The position numbers were made by a program, and so were the translations under genes. From Bacillota bacterium (GTDB taxonomy: Bacteria; Bacillota_I; Bacilli_A; Erysipelotrichales; Erysipelotrichaceae), in NCBI GenBank assembly GCA_023249475.1, contig JAHFCO010000020.1, forward strand, positions 1-40,643: DNA of 40,643 nt, read 5' to 3'. This document shows, one piece after another, positions 33,029-40,590 of the stretch; the stretch's first letter is position 1, and each line of letters opens with the position of its first letter. Under the pieces are notes generated by a model, which did no database searches, was not told the origin of the DNA, and worked only from the letters and a program-made list of their open reading frames with translations.

Positions 33029-33184
33029 ATGGCAGTTCAACAAAGACGCGTATCGAAGACCCGTAAGGCGAAACGCAGAACACATTACAAATTGGCAGCC
33101 CCGACATTGGTAAAATGTCCGTCCTGCGGCGAGTACAAGCAGCCGCACCACATTTGTGAATGTGGCCATTACGAAGGTAAGTAA
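33029..33184 (+). CDS. rpmF: 50S ribosomal protein L32
   Basis: A 51-residue ribosomal protein. It begins [20 protein letters not shown], exactly the family pattern, and has a zinc ribbon CPSCG ... CECG in its C-terminal half ([18 protein letters not shown]), so it is the zinc-binding (C+) form. AGGAGG lies 8 bp before ATG 33029. It shares a transcript with yceD and ends at the base of a terminator. L32 of the C+ type is often replaced by a zinc-free copy under zinc shortage; no such copy is in the window. Confidence 0.97.
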   Translation: MAVQQRRVSKTRKAKRRTHYKLAAPTLVKCPSCGEYKQPHHICECGHYEGK

Positions 33185-33207
33185 AAAAAGCGTTTTTCGC
33201 TTTTTTT
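33184..33207 (+). terminator. Intrinsic terminator of yceD-rpmF
   Basis: AAAAAAAGCG-TTTT-CGCTTTTTTT folds into a stem of A-T pairs topped by GCG/CGC and ends in a T-run that stops 4 bp before the esterase ATG. Confidence 0.82.
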
Positions 33208-33211
33208 AATC

Positions 33212-33982
33212 ATGAAACCCTTCGCTTTGGAGATGTTCCGCATCCAATCCGACGTAGTGGACCGCGATTTCGAAATCACGGTCTTTTCTTCTGGAAAGGC
33301 CGATATGAATCGTCCTTTATTCATCTTCCACGACGGACAAAACCTCTTCGAGGATGCCAAGGCGACCTACGGACGCTCTTGGCGCCTTCTCGACGTGTTG
33401 ACCCAAGATGATTTCCCCGCCTGTGTCTTCGCCGGCATCACCTGTGCAGAAGGCTACACGCGTTTCGACGACTATTGCCCGTTTCCTTTCGATGCGTTCG
33501 CTCAAGCGAAAACCGGCGCGGAACGTACGGTCGGCGGGTACGGCGATCGCTATCTCCGTTTCATCTATACGGAACTCTTGCCCGTCCTCCATGCCCGCCA
33601 TCCCTCCCAAGAGCGGGTCGTGATGGGCGGATCGAGTCTGGGAGGGTACATCAGCACGGTTGCGGCACTGGACTATCCCGCACAAACCCAAGGGGTCATC
33701 GCGCTATCCAACGCGTTCTGGGTCGCGGCGGACCCGCTGGTCGACCTCATCGAAAAACAGGGCGGAAACCTTTGCGGGATGTATCTCGACATCGGCGACC
33801 ATGAAAGCGACGATCCCGAAATGAGCAAGATCGCGATGGATGCGCAGGCGCGGGTCGTCGACGCCATCACGAGGAAGAACCCCGCCCGTTTCCAATCCGA
33901 AATCATCGAAAACGGCACCCACAACGAAGCGTCCTGGGGGGATCGGATCGAAGGAATCCTCCGCTGGTTCACCAAACCTTAA
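33212..33982 (+). CDS. Putative serine esterase (esterase D-like)
   Basis: A 256-residue alpha/beta hydrolase of the PF00756 esterase family. RPLFIFHDGQNLF is the oxyanion-strand motif, the nucleophile is Ser142 in GGSSLGG, the acid is probably in LDIGDHESDD and the His in ENGTHNEASW. No signal peptide. The start is uncertain: ATG 33212 lies 4 bp after the T-run of the rpmF terminator and has no ribosome site; ATG 33233 is preceded by TTTGGAG with too short a gap. Read-through of the terminator or initiation on a very short leader are both possible. It has its own terminator. Confidence 0.87.
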   Translation: MKPFALEMFRIQSDVVDRDFEITVFSSGKADMNRPLFIFHDGQNLFEDAKATYGRSWRLLDVLTQDDFPACVFAGITCAEGYTRFDDYCPFPFDAFAQAKTGAERTVGGYGDRYLRFIYTELLPVLHARHPSQERVVMGGSSLGGYISTVAALDYPAQTQGVIALSNAFWVAADPLVDLIEKQGGNLCGMYLDIGDHESDDPEMSKIAMDAQARVVDAITRKNPARFQSEIIENGTHNEASWGDRIEGILRWFTKP

Positions 33983-33991
33983 ATTTCATCC

Positions 33992-34030
33992 AAGAGATAT
34001 TCGAAAATTGCGAATATCTCTTTTCTTTTA
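33992..34030 (+). terminator. Intrinsic terminator of the esterase gene
   Basis: A perfect 12-bp stem AAGAGATATTCG/CGAATATCTCTT around a 7-nt loop, followed by TTCTTTTAT. Confidence 0.9.
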
Positions 34031-34042
34031 TCTCGGTTGGCG

Positions 34043-34048
34043 TATAAT
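34043..34048 (+). promoter_or_regulatory. -10 box of the mraZ (dcw) promoter
   Basis: TATAAT at 34043-34048. The region 17 bp upstream (TTTTCT) is a weak -35 and overlaps the esterase terminator tail. The MraZ boxes begin two bases downstream. Confidence 0.75.
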
Positions 34049-34049
34049 G

Positions 34050-34083
34050 GTGGTAGAAAGTGGTGTTTCGTGGTAGAAAGTGG
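34050..34083 (+). promoter_or_regulatory. MraZ operator: two direct repeats upstream of mraZ
   Basis: GTGGTAGAAAGTGG occurs twice, at 34050-34063 and 34070-34083, a perfect 14-bp direct repeat with a 20-bp period. Each copy holds GTGG elements and AAAGTGG, the kind of repeat bound by MraZ in bacteria and in Mycoplasma. The copies lie between the -10 and the ribosome site, in the initially transcribed region, so MraZ would repress or modulate its own operon. Confidence 0.85.
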
Positions 34084-34095
34084 GAGGAACTCCGT

Positions 34096-34527
34096 ATGTT
34101 CATGGGTGAGTACAGACACAATCTCGATGCGAAAGGCCGGATCATCATCCCGGCTCGCTTTCGTGACGAATTGGGTCCGATCATCATCCTGACCCGGGGA
34201 CTGGACGGTTGCGTGACGGTCTACACCCAGAAGCAATGGGAAAGCGTCCTCGAACAGTTATCCAAACTCCCGTCCACCAAACGTGAAGCCCGCATGTACG
34301 TGCACTTCCTGACCGCGAAGGCGGCGGAATGCGAGATCGATGCGCAGGGCAGGGTCCTGATTCCCCTGAGTCTGGCCGAAGAAGCGAAGATCGAAAAAGA
34401 ATGCGTCGTGCTGGGTGTCAACGAACATGTCGAAATCTGGTCGAAACCGCGCTGGGACGAATACTACGCCCATGCCAGCGCTTCGATCGAGGACGTGGCC
34501 GAGTCGCTCACCGAATTCCTACGCTAA
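34096..34527 (+). CDS. mraZ: Transcriptional regulator MraZ
   Basis: MraZ is a DNA-binding protein with a double AbrB-like (SpoVT/AbrB) fold that regulates the dcw cluster. The 143-residue length is exactly that of Bacillus MraZ. It begins MFMGEYRHNLDAKGRIIIPA and contains the second repeat motif AECEIDAQGRVLIPLSLAEEA, with the paired DAKGR/DAQGR signatures. ATG 34096 follows GGGAGGAA by 6 bp. Its stop is immediately followed by the rsmH ATG with no gap. Confidence 0.97.
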   Translation: MFMGEYRHNLDAKGRIIIPARFRDELGPIIILTRGLDGCVTVYTQKQWESVLEQLSKLPSTKREARMYVHFLTAKAAECEIDAQGRVLIPLSLAEEAKIEKECVVLGVNEHVEIWSKPRWDEYYAHASASIEDVAESLTEFLR

Positions 34528-35454
34528 ATGGAACACATCTCGGTACTGTTGCAGGAATCCATCGCCGGATTGGCGATCCGTCCTGATAAAACCTACGTCG
34601 ACGCGACCTTGGGGCGCGGCGGCCATAGCCTTGAAATCGTAAAACAACTTACATCCGGCCGGTTGATTTGTTTCGACCGCGATCTCAAAGCGATCGAAGA
34701 ATCGAAACAGGTCTTATCCGACCACCTCGATAAGATCACCTTCATCCATGGCAACTTCAGCGAGATGAAAGAAAAACTATTGGCAATCGGCATCCATGGC
34801 GTCGACGGGATCATGGCCGACCTGGGGGTTTCCTCCCCGCAGTTCGACGATCCAGAGCGCGGCTTCAGCTATCGTTTCGACGCACGGCTGGATATGCGGA
34901 TGGACCAATCCCAACCGTTATCCGCATGGGAAGTCGTCAACACCTATCCGTTCAACGACTTGTTTCGGATCCTGCACCGTTATGGCGAAGAACCCTTCGC
35001 CAAGCAGATCGCCCGGAAGATCGAAGCCCGTCGTAGTGAAAAAACGATCGACACGACCTTGGAACTGGTCGATGTGATCAAATCCGCCCTGCCTGCCAAA
35101 GTTTTATCGAAGAAGGGGCATCCCGCCAAGCAGACGTTCCAGGCGATCCGCATCGAAGTCAACGGCGAACTGGACGCTTTGGAGGAAATCCTCCGGCAGG
35201 GGATCCAACTCCTCAATCCCGAAGGCCGGTTTTGCATCCTGACCTTCCATTCGCTGGAAGACAAGATCGTCAAGGAGAGGTTCGGCGAAGTCTCCACCCT
35301 CCATGTGCCGCACAAACTGCCGGTACAGAACCTTCCGTTGGCGAAATACGAATTCATCACACGCAAGGCGATCGTCGCATCCGACGATGAACTTGACCAA
35401 AACAAACGTTCGCATTCCGCGAAACTGAGAATACTACGGAAAAGAGGGGATTGA
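34528..35454 (+). CDS. rsmH: 16S rRNA (cytosine-N4)-methyltransferase RsmH
   Basis: RsmH (MraW) methylates N4 of C1402 in 16S rRNA. The 308-residue protein has HISVLLQESIAGL at the start, the SAM-binding YVDATLGRGGHS, GIMADLGVSSPQFDDPERGF, the long KTFQAIRIEVNGELDAL-like helix (here QTFQAIRIEVNGELDAL) and FHSLEDKIVKERF. It starts immediately after the mraZ stop, which implies coupling, and ends 1 bp before ftsL. Confidence 0.98.
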   Translation: MEHISVLLQESIAGLAIRPDKTYVDATLGRGGHSLEIVKQLTSGRLICFDRDLKAIEESKQVLSDHLDKITFIHGNFSEMKEKLLAIGIHGVDGIMADLGVSSPQFDDPERGFSYRFDARLDMRMDQSQPLSAWEVVNTYPFNDLFRILHRYGEEPFAKQIARKIEARRSEKTIDTTLELVDVIKSALPAKVLSKKGHPAKQTFQAIRIEVNGELDALEEILRQGIQLLNPEGRFCILTFHSLEDKIVKERFGEVSTLHVPHKLPVQNLPLAKYEFITRKAIVASDDELDQNKRSHSAKLRILRKRGD

Positions 35455-35455
35455 C

Positions 35456-35761
35456 ATGGCGAAAAAAATCAAGATCATCCGACGCAGGAAGTTCAGCGTC
35501 ACCAAAACGATACGGAACCTGTTCATTTTGTCCGCGGTCCTTTTTGTGGCCTCGGCGCTTTTCCTTCGCACGTACAACGTCAACCTCAGTGTCGCGATCC
35601 AGAAGAACCAAAAGAAAATCATCGAAGTCCAGAAGACAAACCAGACCCTGGCTTCGGACATCCAGGAACTCAGCGCCTATACCCGCGTCGCGGCGATCGC
35701 CGAACAAGACGGGTTGACGCTGATCCAAGGCAACATCGTCACGGTTGTTTCAGGTGAATAA
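35456..35761 (+). CDS. ftsL: FtsL-like cell division protein
   Basis: A 101-residue bitopic membrane protein in the FtsL position. A basic cytoplasmic tail (KKIKIIRRRKFSVTK) is followed by one membrane span (LFILSAVLFVASALFL) and a short coiled coil (AIQKNQKKIIEVQKTNQTLA) ending in RVAAIAEQDGLTLIQGNIV, the usual FtsL/DivIC end. Sequence conservation in the family is low; the assignment rests on topology, size and place between rsmH and the PBP. It abuts the PBP start (TAA then ATG). Confidence 0.88.
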   Translation: MAKKIKIIRRRKFSVTKTIRNLFILSAVLFVASALFLRTYNVNLSVAIQKNQKKIIEVQKTNQTLASDIQELSAYTRVAAIAEQDGLTLIQGNIVTVVSGE

Positions 35762-37924
35762 ATGAAAAGAAGAAGCAATCGCATGCTTCTTTTTGTCATG
35801 GTTCTGTTTATGGTGGTGTCATCCATCACGGCGGCCAACGTCTATGTCGTGGCGATCGGCGGCATCCACCTGAGAAGCAACACGGACATCATCGACTATA
35901 GCGAGAACGTGCATATCCAAAACGAAATCCTATTGGCAAGAAGAGGGGACATCCTCGACCGCAACGGGATCATCATCGCCGAGGACGTGGATGCCTACCA
36001 TGTCTATGCCGTCTTGGATGGACGCTTCGATGAAAAATACGTCACGGACATCGAAGGGACGTCCGTCGCGTTGGCGGACTATCTCAACGCCCCGGTCGAA
36101 TACATCCGCTCGCGCCTCAGCGTTTCAGGGGCGTATCAGACCTATTTCGGCATCTACGGACGCAACCTCTCCAAGAGCCAGAAAACCGAGCTGGAAGCCC
36201 TGGGATTGGACGGCATCAAATTCCAAAAGACGGTCGCGCGCAACTATCCGTTCGGGACGTTCGCATCGCATTTGGTCGGGTTCGCCCAAGCCGAGGATGA
36301 AAACGGCAACGGGAATGTCCTGATCCATGGCAAAATGGGACTGGAACTCGGACTGGAAAACCGCTTGGTCGGCGTGAACGGCAAGAAACAGTCGACGGTC
36401 GACCGCTACGGGTATGTCCTGCCGGGATCGAAAGTCGTACAGGTGGACCCGGTCGACGGGTACGATGTGACGTTGACCCTCGACAAAGGGATCCAGGAAG
36501 CCTTGGAAGCCGCGATGTTCGATACAAGGGACGCGTTTGAAACAAACAAGATCTGGGGTTCGGTCATGGAGGTCGACAGCGGGAAAATCCTCGCGTGGAG
36601 CCAGTGGCCGGGATTCGACCCCAATGTCCTGGACATCGAAGACTACATGAACATCGGCTCGCAATACGCCTATGAACCGGGGTCGACGATGAAAACCTTC
36701 GTCTATGCCTCGGCGATCGATACGGGCGTCTATAAGGGGAACACGATTTTCGACAGTTCGCCTTTCCGCATGGGGATCAAGAACGGACAGCCGGTCCGTG
36801 TCAACAAGAACCAAAACGCGATCGCCATCATCAACAACGCCAACAACAAGAACTGGGGTCTGATTTCCCTGGATTACGGCTACATCTATTCCTCCAACGT
36901 CGGCATCGCGGAACTACTGACGAAAGTCGTCGATACGGAGGTCTACCGCGATTATCTCGATGATTTCGGGTTTTTCAAGCCCGTGGATACGGATTCCATC
37001 CCCGAAGTGACCGGATCGATCAACTATCAATGGCCGGTCGAAAAACTGACCGCGGGCTATGGCCAAGGGGTTACGGTCACCATGTTGCAGATGCTTCAAG
37101 CCTATTCCGCCGTTTTCAGCGACGGGACCATGGTCAAACCCTATGTCGTCGCATCGATCAACGATCCCGAAACCAAAGAACCGGTCTATACGGCCGAAAC
37201 GACCGTCGTCGGGCATCCGATCCAGGAAGACACCGCCCGTCAGCTTCAACAATTGATGTATCAAGTCGTCTATGACCAAAAAGGCACGGGGCGATTCTAT
37301 CAGATCCCGGAAGTCAATTCCATCGCGAAGACGGGGACGGCGCAGATCGCCGTCAACGGTTCCTACGAAGCGGACTACAACCTCTTCTCGGTCGCGCTGG
37401 CGATCCCCGCGGAAAACCCGAAGATCATGATCTACTATGCGTTCGAAGCGGAATATGCACGCAACGTCCATAGCACCACGTCGCCGCTTCAACAGTTGAT
37501 GCGGAAAATCACGCTGGCGTATGGGTTCACCAAACCGACGACCGATCCGGACGACGACGACAAACCCAAGGTGTTCATGACAAGCGTCCCATTCTTGACC
37601 AACCATAGCCTCGGTTACGCCGATGCGAAATGTACGCTCGCCGCGCTGTCTTGCCTGACGATCGGCAACGGGAAAAGCGTCGTCGCCCAATACCCGCTCC
37701 CCGATACGCAAGTGCTCAGCGACCAGCGCGTCCTTTTACTGACGTCGCAAGAGAACATCCTGATGCCGGAGATGACGGGGTGGAGCCGCCGCGACGTCCT
37801 CGCGTTCTTCGCGCTGACCCATGTCCCCGTGACCATCAACGGGGAAGGCAACGTTTCATCGCAGTCGGTTGCCGCCAACACCGCGATCGATGCGTCCGTC
37901 ATGGTCGAAATCACTTTAAAATGA
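35762..37924 (+). CDS. Penicillin-binding protein 2B/SpoVD-type transpeptidase with PASTA domains
   Basis: A 720-residue class B PBP that cross-links septal peptidoglycan. An N-terminal membrane anchor (MLLFVMVLFMVVSSITAA) is followed by the dimerisation domain starting at ARRGDILDRNGIIIAED and the transpeptidase domain with SxxK = STMK (Ser308), SxN = SSN (377-379) and KTG at 523-525 (SIAKTGTAQIAV). The last ~120 residues form two PASTA repeats, as in PbpB/SpoVD. The gene directly follows ftsL and is the last gene before the mraY promoter; murE, which follows it in Bacillus, is absent. Confidence 0.95.
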   Translation: MKRRSNRMLLFVMVLFMVVSSITAANVYVVAIGGIHLRSNTDIIDYSENVHIQNEILLARRGDILDRNGIIIAEDVDAYHVYAVLDGRFDEKYVTDIEGTSVALADYLNAPVEYIRSRLSVSGAYQTYFGIYGRNLSKSQKTELEALGLDGIKFQKTVARNYPFGTFASHLVGFAQAEDENGNGNVLIHGKMGLELGLENRLVGVNGKKQSTVDRYGYVLPGSKVVQVDPVDGYDVTLTLDKGIQEALEAAMFDTRDAFETNKIWGSVMEVDSGKILAWSQWPGFDPNVLDIEDYMNIGSQYAYEPGSTMKTFVYASAIDTGVYKGNTIFDSSPFRMGIKNGQPVRVNKNQNAIAIINNANNKNWGLISLDYGYIYSSNVGIAELLTKVVDTEVYRDYLDDFGFFKPVDTDSIPEVTGSINYQWPVEKLTAGYGQGVTVTMLQMLQAYSAVFSDGTMVKPYVVASINDPETKEPVYTAETTVVGHPIQEDTARQLQQLMYQVVYDQKGTGRFYQIPEVNSIAKTGTAQIAVNGSYEADYNLFSVALAIPAENPKIMIYYAFEAEYARNVHSTTSPLQQLMRKITLAYGFTKPTTDPDDDDKPKVFMTSVPFLTNHSLGYADAKCTLAALSCLTIGNGKSVVAQYPLPDTQVLSDQRVLLLTSQENILMPEMTGWSRRDVLAFFALTHVPVTINGEGNVSSQSVAANTAIDASVMVEITLK

Positions 37925-37944
37925 CCATTCTTTGAAATGAAGCA

Positions 37945-37953
37945 TGATATAAT
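37945..37953 (+). promoter_or_regulatory. Internal extended -10 promoter for mraY-murD
   Basis: TGA-TATAAT at 37945-37953 in the 54-bp gap between pbp and mraY. There is no -35 at normal distance. It gives mraY-murD a possible start independent of MraZ control. Confidence 0.7.
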
Positions 37954-37978
37954 AATCAAGCAAAAGGGAGGATGAACC

Positions 37979-38938
37979 ATGAAACCGATCTTGGCGCTCA
38001 TCTTGGGTTTTCTGTCGGTCGTGACCGCGATGCCCTTCTTCATCGACTATCTCAACCGAAAAAACACCAGCCAGTCCGTGAGCGAATACTCACTGAAGGA
38101 ATTTAAAGAAAAGAAGAAGACTCCGACCATGGGAGGGGTTCTTTTCGTTCTTTTCCCGGTCGTCACGATGACGATCCTTTATCCCCAATCGTGGTTTGAA
38201 ATCAAAAGCGCCCTGGTCTATCTGGCGTATCTCGCCTATGGCGGGATCGGCCTGTGGGACGACCTGAAAATCGTCATCGAGAAGAAGAACGACGGAATCA
38301 GCGCACGTACGAAATTCACCGCCCAGGTGATCCTGGCGGTCGTGTTCTATCTGCTGTATCGTCAATCCGCTTCTTCAATCATCGTCGTCCCGTTCACCGG
38401 ATGGGAATGGAACCTTGGATGGCTTTATGCCGTCCTGGTCTTCTTCATGTTCGCGGGCGCCAGCAACGGCGTGAATCTGACCGACGGGATGGACGGTCTG
38501 GCCGGAGGGACGTCTTTGCTTGCGTTTATCCCTTTCGCGACCATCGCCTATCTGCGCGGCGAAGAAGTGCTTTTCGCGTTCATCCTGGCCTGCATCGGCG
38601 CGTTGATCGCCTATCTGCGATACAACTGGCATCCCGCCAAGATCTTCATGGGCGACACCGGCGCGTTGGCGTTGGGCGGCGTATTGGCGGCCCTGGCCTT
38701 CGTCATGAAACTCGAATTCGCCCTGTTGGTGATCGGCGGCGTGTTCGTCTTCGAAACGGTCTGCGTCATCCTCCAGATCGGCTCCGTCAAATTGCGGAAG
38801 AAACGGATCTTCATCTACACACCCATCCATTACGCCTTCACGATGAGCGGGTGGAAGGAAAAGAACACCGTGCTGTTCTTCTGGTTCCTCGGGGCGCTTT
38901 GCGCCTTCCTTGGCATCTTGATCGGGGTGTCCGCATGA
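37979..38938 (+). CDS. mraY: Phospho-MurNAc-pentapeptide transferase MraY (divergent)
   Basis: MraY attaches phospho-MurNAc-pentapeptide to undecaprenyl phosphate, forming lipid I. The 319-residue, roughly ten-span membrane protein shows TPTMGGVLF, the Asp pair in GLWDDLKI, NGVNLTDGMDGLAGG, HPAKIFMGDTGALALGG and FVFETVCVILQ. Two canonical features deviate: the GPxxHxxKxGTPTMGG stretch reads LKEFKEKKKTPTMGG without the His, and the active-site PxHHHFE motif reads PIHYAF (His284, Tyr285, Ala286). The rest argues for a real MraY rather than WecA/TagO. GGGAGG precedes the ATG, and the stop overlaps the murD start (ATGA). Confidence 0.9.
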   Translation: MKPILALILGFLSVVTAMPFFIDYLNRKNTSQSVSEYSLKEFKEKKKTPTMGGVLFVLFPVVTMTILYPQSWFEIKSALVYLAYLAYGGIGLWDDLKIVIEKKNDGISARTKFTAQVILAVVFYLLYRQSASSIIVVPFTGWEWNLGWLYAVLVFFMFAGASNGVNLTDGMDGLAGGTSLLAFIPFATIAYLRGEEVLFAFILACIGALIAYLRYNWHPAKIFMGDTGALALGGVLAALAFVMKLEFALLVIGGVFVFETVCVILQIGSVKLRKKRIFIYTPIHYAFTMSGWKEKNTVLFFWFLGALCAFLGILIGVSA

Positions 38939-40242
38939 GTAAGGTACTGGTCATCGGAGCAGCGCGCAGCGGCTTGGCCGCGACGCGCCTATTACTCAAG
39001 CATGGCGTGGAAGTCGTCTTGACCGATATGAAACCGATTTTGGAAAAAGAAGAGCTGATCGCCGACGGCGTGCAGGTCTTCGACAACGGCCATCCGTTGG
39101 AAATCCTTTCGCAGAAGTATCTCTACGCCGTCAAGAATCCCGGCATCCCCTATACAAACGAGTTCGTGAAAACCGTACAGCGCGAAGGGATTCAAATCAT
39201 CAACGAAATCGAACTGGCGCTGCGGTTCGCGAAAGAATACACGGTCGGGGCGATCACCGGGACCAACGGGAAGACCACCACGACCAGCCTGCTGTGGGAG
39301 ATGCTGAAACGGAAGGATGAAAAGGCGATCGCGGCCGGCAACATCGGCCTTCCGCTCTGCGAATCCCTCATCGAAGCGGGGGATGTCAAACGCGATGTCG
39401 CACTCGAAATCGCCGCCTTTCAACTTCTCGGGTGTCCGACCTTCCATCCCTTGGTCAGCGTAATCATGAATCTCACCCCCGATCATTTGGACGTCTTCGG
39501 CGCGATCGACGCCTACTATCGCGCGAAAACGCTCGTCTATCAAAACCAACGCGGGGAAGACTGGTTCCTGCGCAACATCGACGACGCCAATGTCGTCGCC
39601 TATACGCAGGACGTGAAATGCAAAGTCGTCGAGTTCTCACTGACCCAAGCGAGCGACCTGAGGATCGAAAACAAGACGGTTTTCCTGTTCGACACGCCTC
39701 TGTTTGAACTCAAGGATCTCCACATCGTCGGGAAACACAATGTTCAAAACGCGATGGTCGCGGCGGCGATGGCGTACAAGATGGGTGTCCGACCGGAGGA
39801 CATCCAACAGGCGATCCGTGAATTCAAGGGCGTCGAACACCGCATCGAATACGTACGCGAACGTGACGGCGTCCGCTTTTACAACGATTCGAAGGGGACC
39901 AACTGCGATGCGACCATCGTCGCGCTTAACGCGTTTGACCAACCTGTGATCCTGCTCGCGGGGGGCTATGATAAAAAAACCGGTTTTAAAGATATGGTCC
40001 CTTACCTGGACCATGTGAAATCGATGATCGTGTTTGGTTCGACGAAGCATCAGTTAAAAGAAATCTATCCGGAAGCGATCGTCGTGGAGAATTTGAAGGA
40101 AGCGGTGGAAGTGGCGAAAACGTTGGCGAAAGACGGGGATATCGTCCTGTTTTCACCGGCGTGCGCGAGCTACGACCAGTTTGACAACTACGAACAACGG
40201 GGTCGGTTTTTCAAAGATTTCGTCAACGGGAACGAATCGTAA
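38935..40242 (+). CDS. murD: UDP-N-acetylmuramoylalanine--D-glutamate ligase
   Basis: MurD adds D-glutamate to UDP-MurNAc-L-alanine using ATP. The 435-residue cytosolic protein has the N-terminal Rossmann domain (KVLVIGAARSGLAATRLLL), the ATP loop GTNGKT at 109-114, MNLTPDHLDVFG, FKGVEHRIEYV and FYNDSKGTNCDAT, and C-terminal LLAGGYDKK and FSPACASYDQFDNYEQRG, all diagnostic. The ATG at 38935 overlaps the mraY stop; the frame stays open far upstream inside mraY but that part is an arginine-rich shadow. The gene ends the dcw block here; ftsW, murG and ftsZ do not follow. Confidence 0.97.
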   Translation: MSKVLVIGAARSGLAATRLLLKHGVEVVLTDMKPILEKEELIADGVQVFDNGHPLEILSQKYLYAVKNPGIPYTNEFVKTVQREGIQIINEIELALRFAKEYTVGAITGTNGKTTTTSLLWEMLKRKDEKAIAAGNIGLPLCESLIEAGDVKRDVALEIAAFQLLGCPTFHPLVSVIMNLTPDHLDVFGAIDAYYRAKTLVYQNQRGEDWFLRNIDDANVVAYTQDVKCKVVEFSLTQASDLRIENKTVFLFDTPLFELKDLHIVGKHNVQNAMVAAAMAYKMGVRPEDIQQAIREFKGVEHRIEYVRERDGVRFYNDSKGTNCDATIVALNAFDQPVILLAGGYDKKTGFKDMVPYLDHVKSMIVFGSTKHQLKEIYPEAIVVENLKEAVEVAKTLAKDGDIVLFSPACASYDQFDNYEQRGRFFKDFVNGNES

Positions 40243-40249
40243 ATTGTCC

Positions 40250-40278
40250 TTTTCATAAAGGTCGATTTGCATTATAAT
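40250..40278 (+). promoter_or_regulatory. Promoter of the comN-like gene
   Basis: TATAAT at 40273-40278 with TTTTCA (40250-40255) 17 bp upstream. Confidence 0.65.
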
Positions 40279-40307
40279 AAAAAGGCAATCGAACAGGGGG
40301 CATGTCT

Positions 40308-40586
40308 ATGGAATCACTGAATAACCATCAGCAACTACGCCTGACGATCGCTTTGAAACTCGGACAGTTACAGCGCGATGGTTTGGCGCAACTGTCGTTT
40401 TCACAAGTGGAAGAAACCCTTCTGAAATGGAAGTGGAGAAAACGTCGCCCGTTGTCGCTCAGCGAAGCGGTGAACGACGTATTGTCGTTATCCGGCGAGG
40501 AAATCGTCGCGTTCCTATCGAGACAAGCGATCATCGAAGGACAAAATCAATCAATATCCGAATTCGAGGATATTATCGGAGGATGA
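40308..40586 (+). CDS. ComN-like post-transcriptional regulator (PF13797-type)
   Basis: A small 92-residue protein. The stretch VEETLLKWKWRKRRPLSLSE followed by AVNDVLSLSGEEIVAFLSRQ resembles Bacillus ComN (YrzD), a post-transcriptional regulator that works with DivIVA at poles and septa. In Bacillus comN is close to secDF; here the next gene begins like SecD, which supports the idea. I start at ATG 40308, 8 bp after CAGGGGG; ATG 40302 is too close to that site. Recognition is from pattern memory, so moderate confidence. Confidence 0.7.
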   Translation: MESLNNHQQLRLTIALKLGQLQRDGLAQLSFSQVEETLLKWKWRKRRPLSLSEAVNDVLSLSGEEIVAFLSRQAIIEGQNQSISEFEDIIGG

Positions 40587-40590
40587 GGGA

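Noticed and set aside
38254-38934. Long open upstream extension of the murD frame through mraY
   Set aside because: The extension is extremely arginine-rich, has no family similarity and lies in another frame of a well-conserved mraY; murD has a normal start at 38935.
40244-40262. CCTTTT-CAT-AAAGG hairpin after murD as terminator
   Set aside because: The stem is short and AT-rich and is not followed by a T-run.
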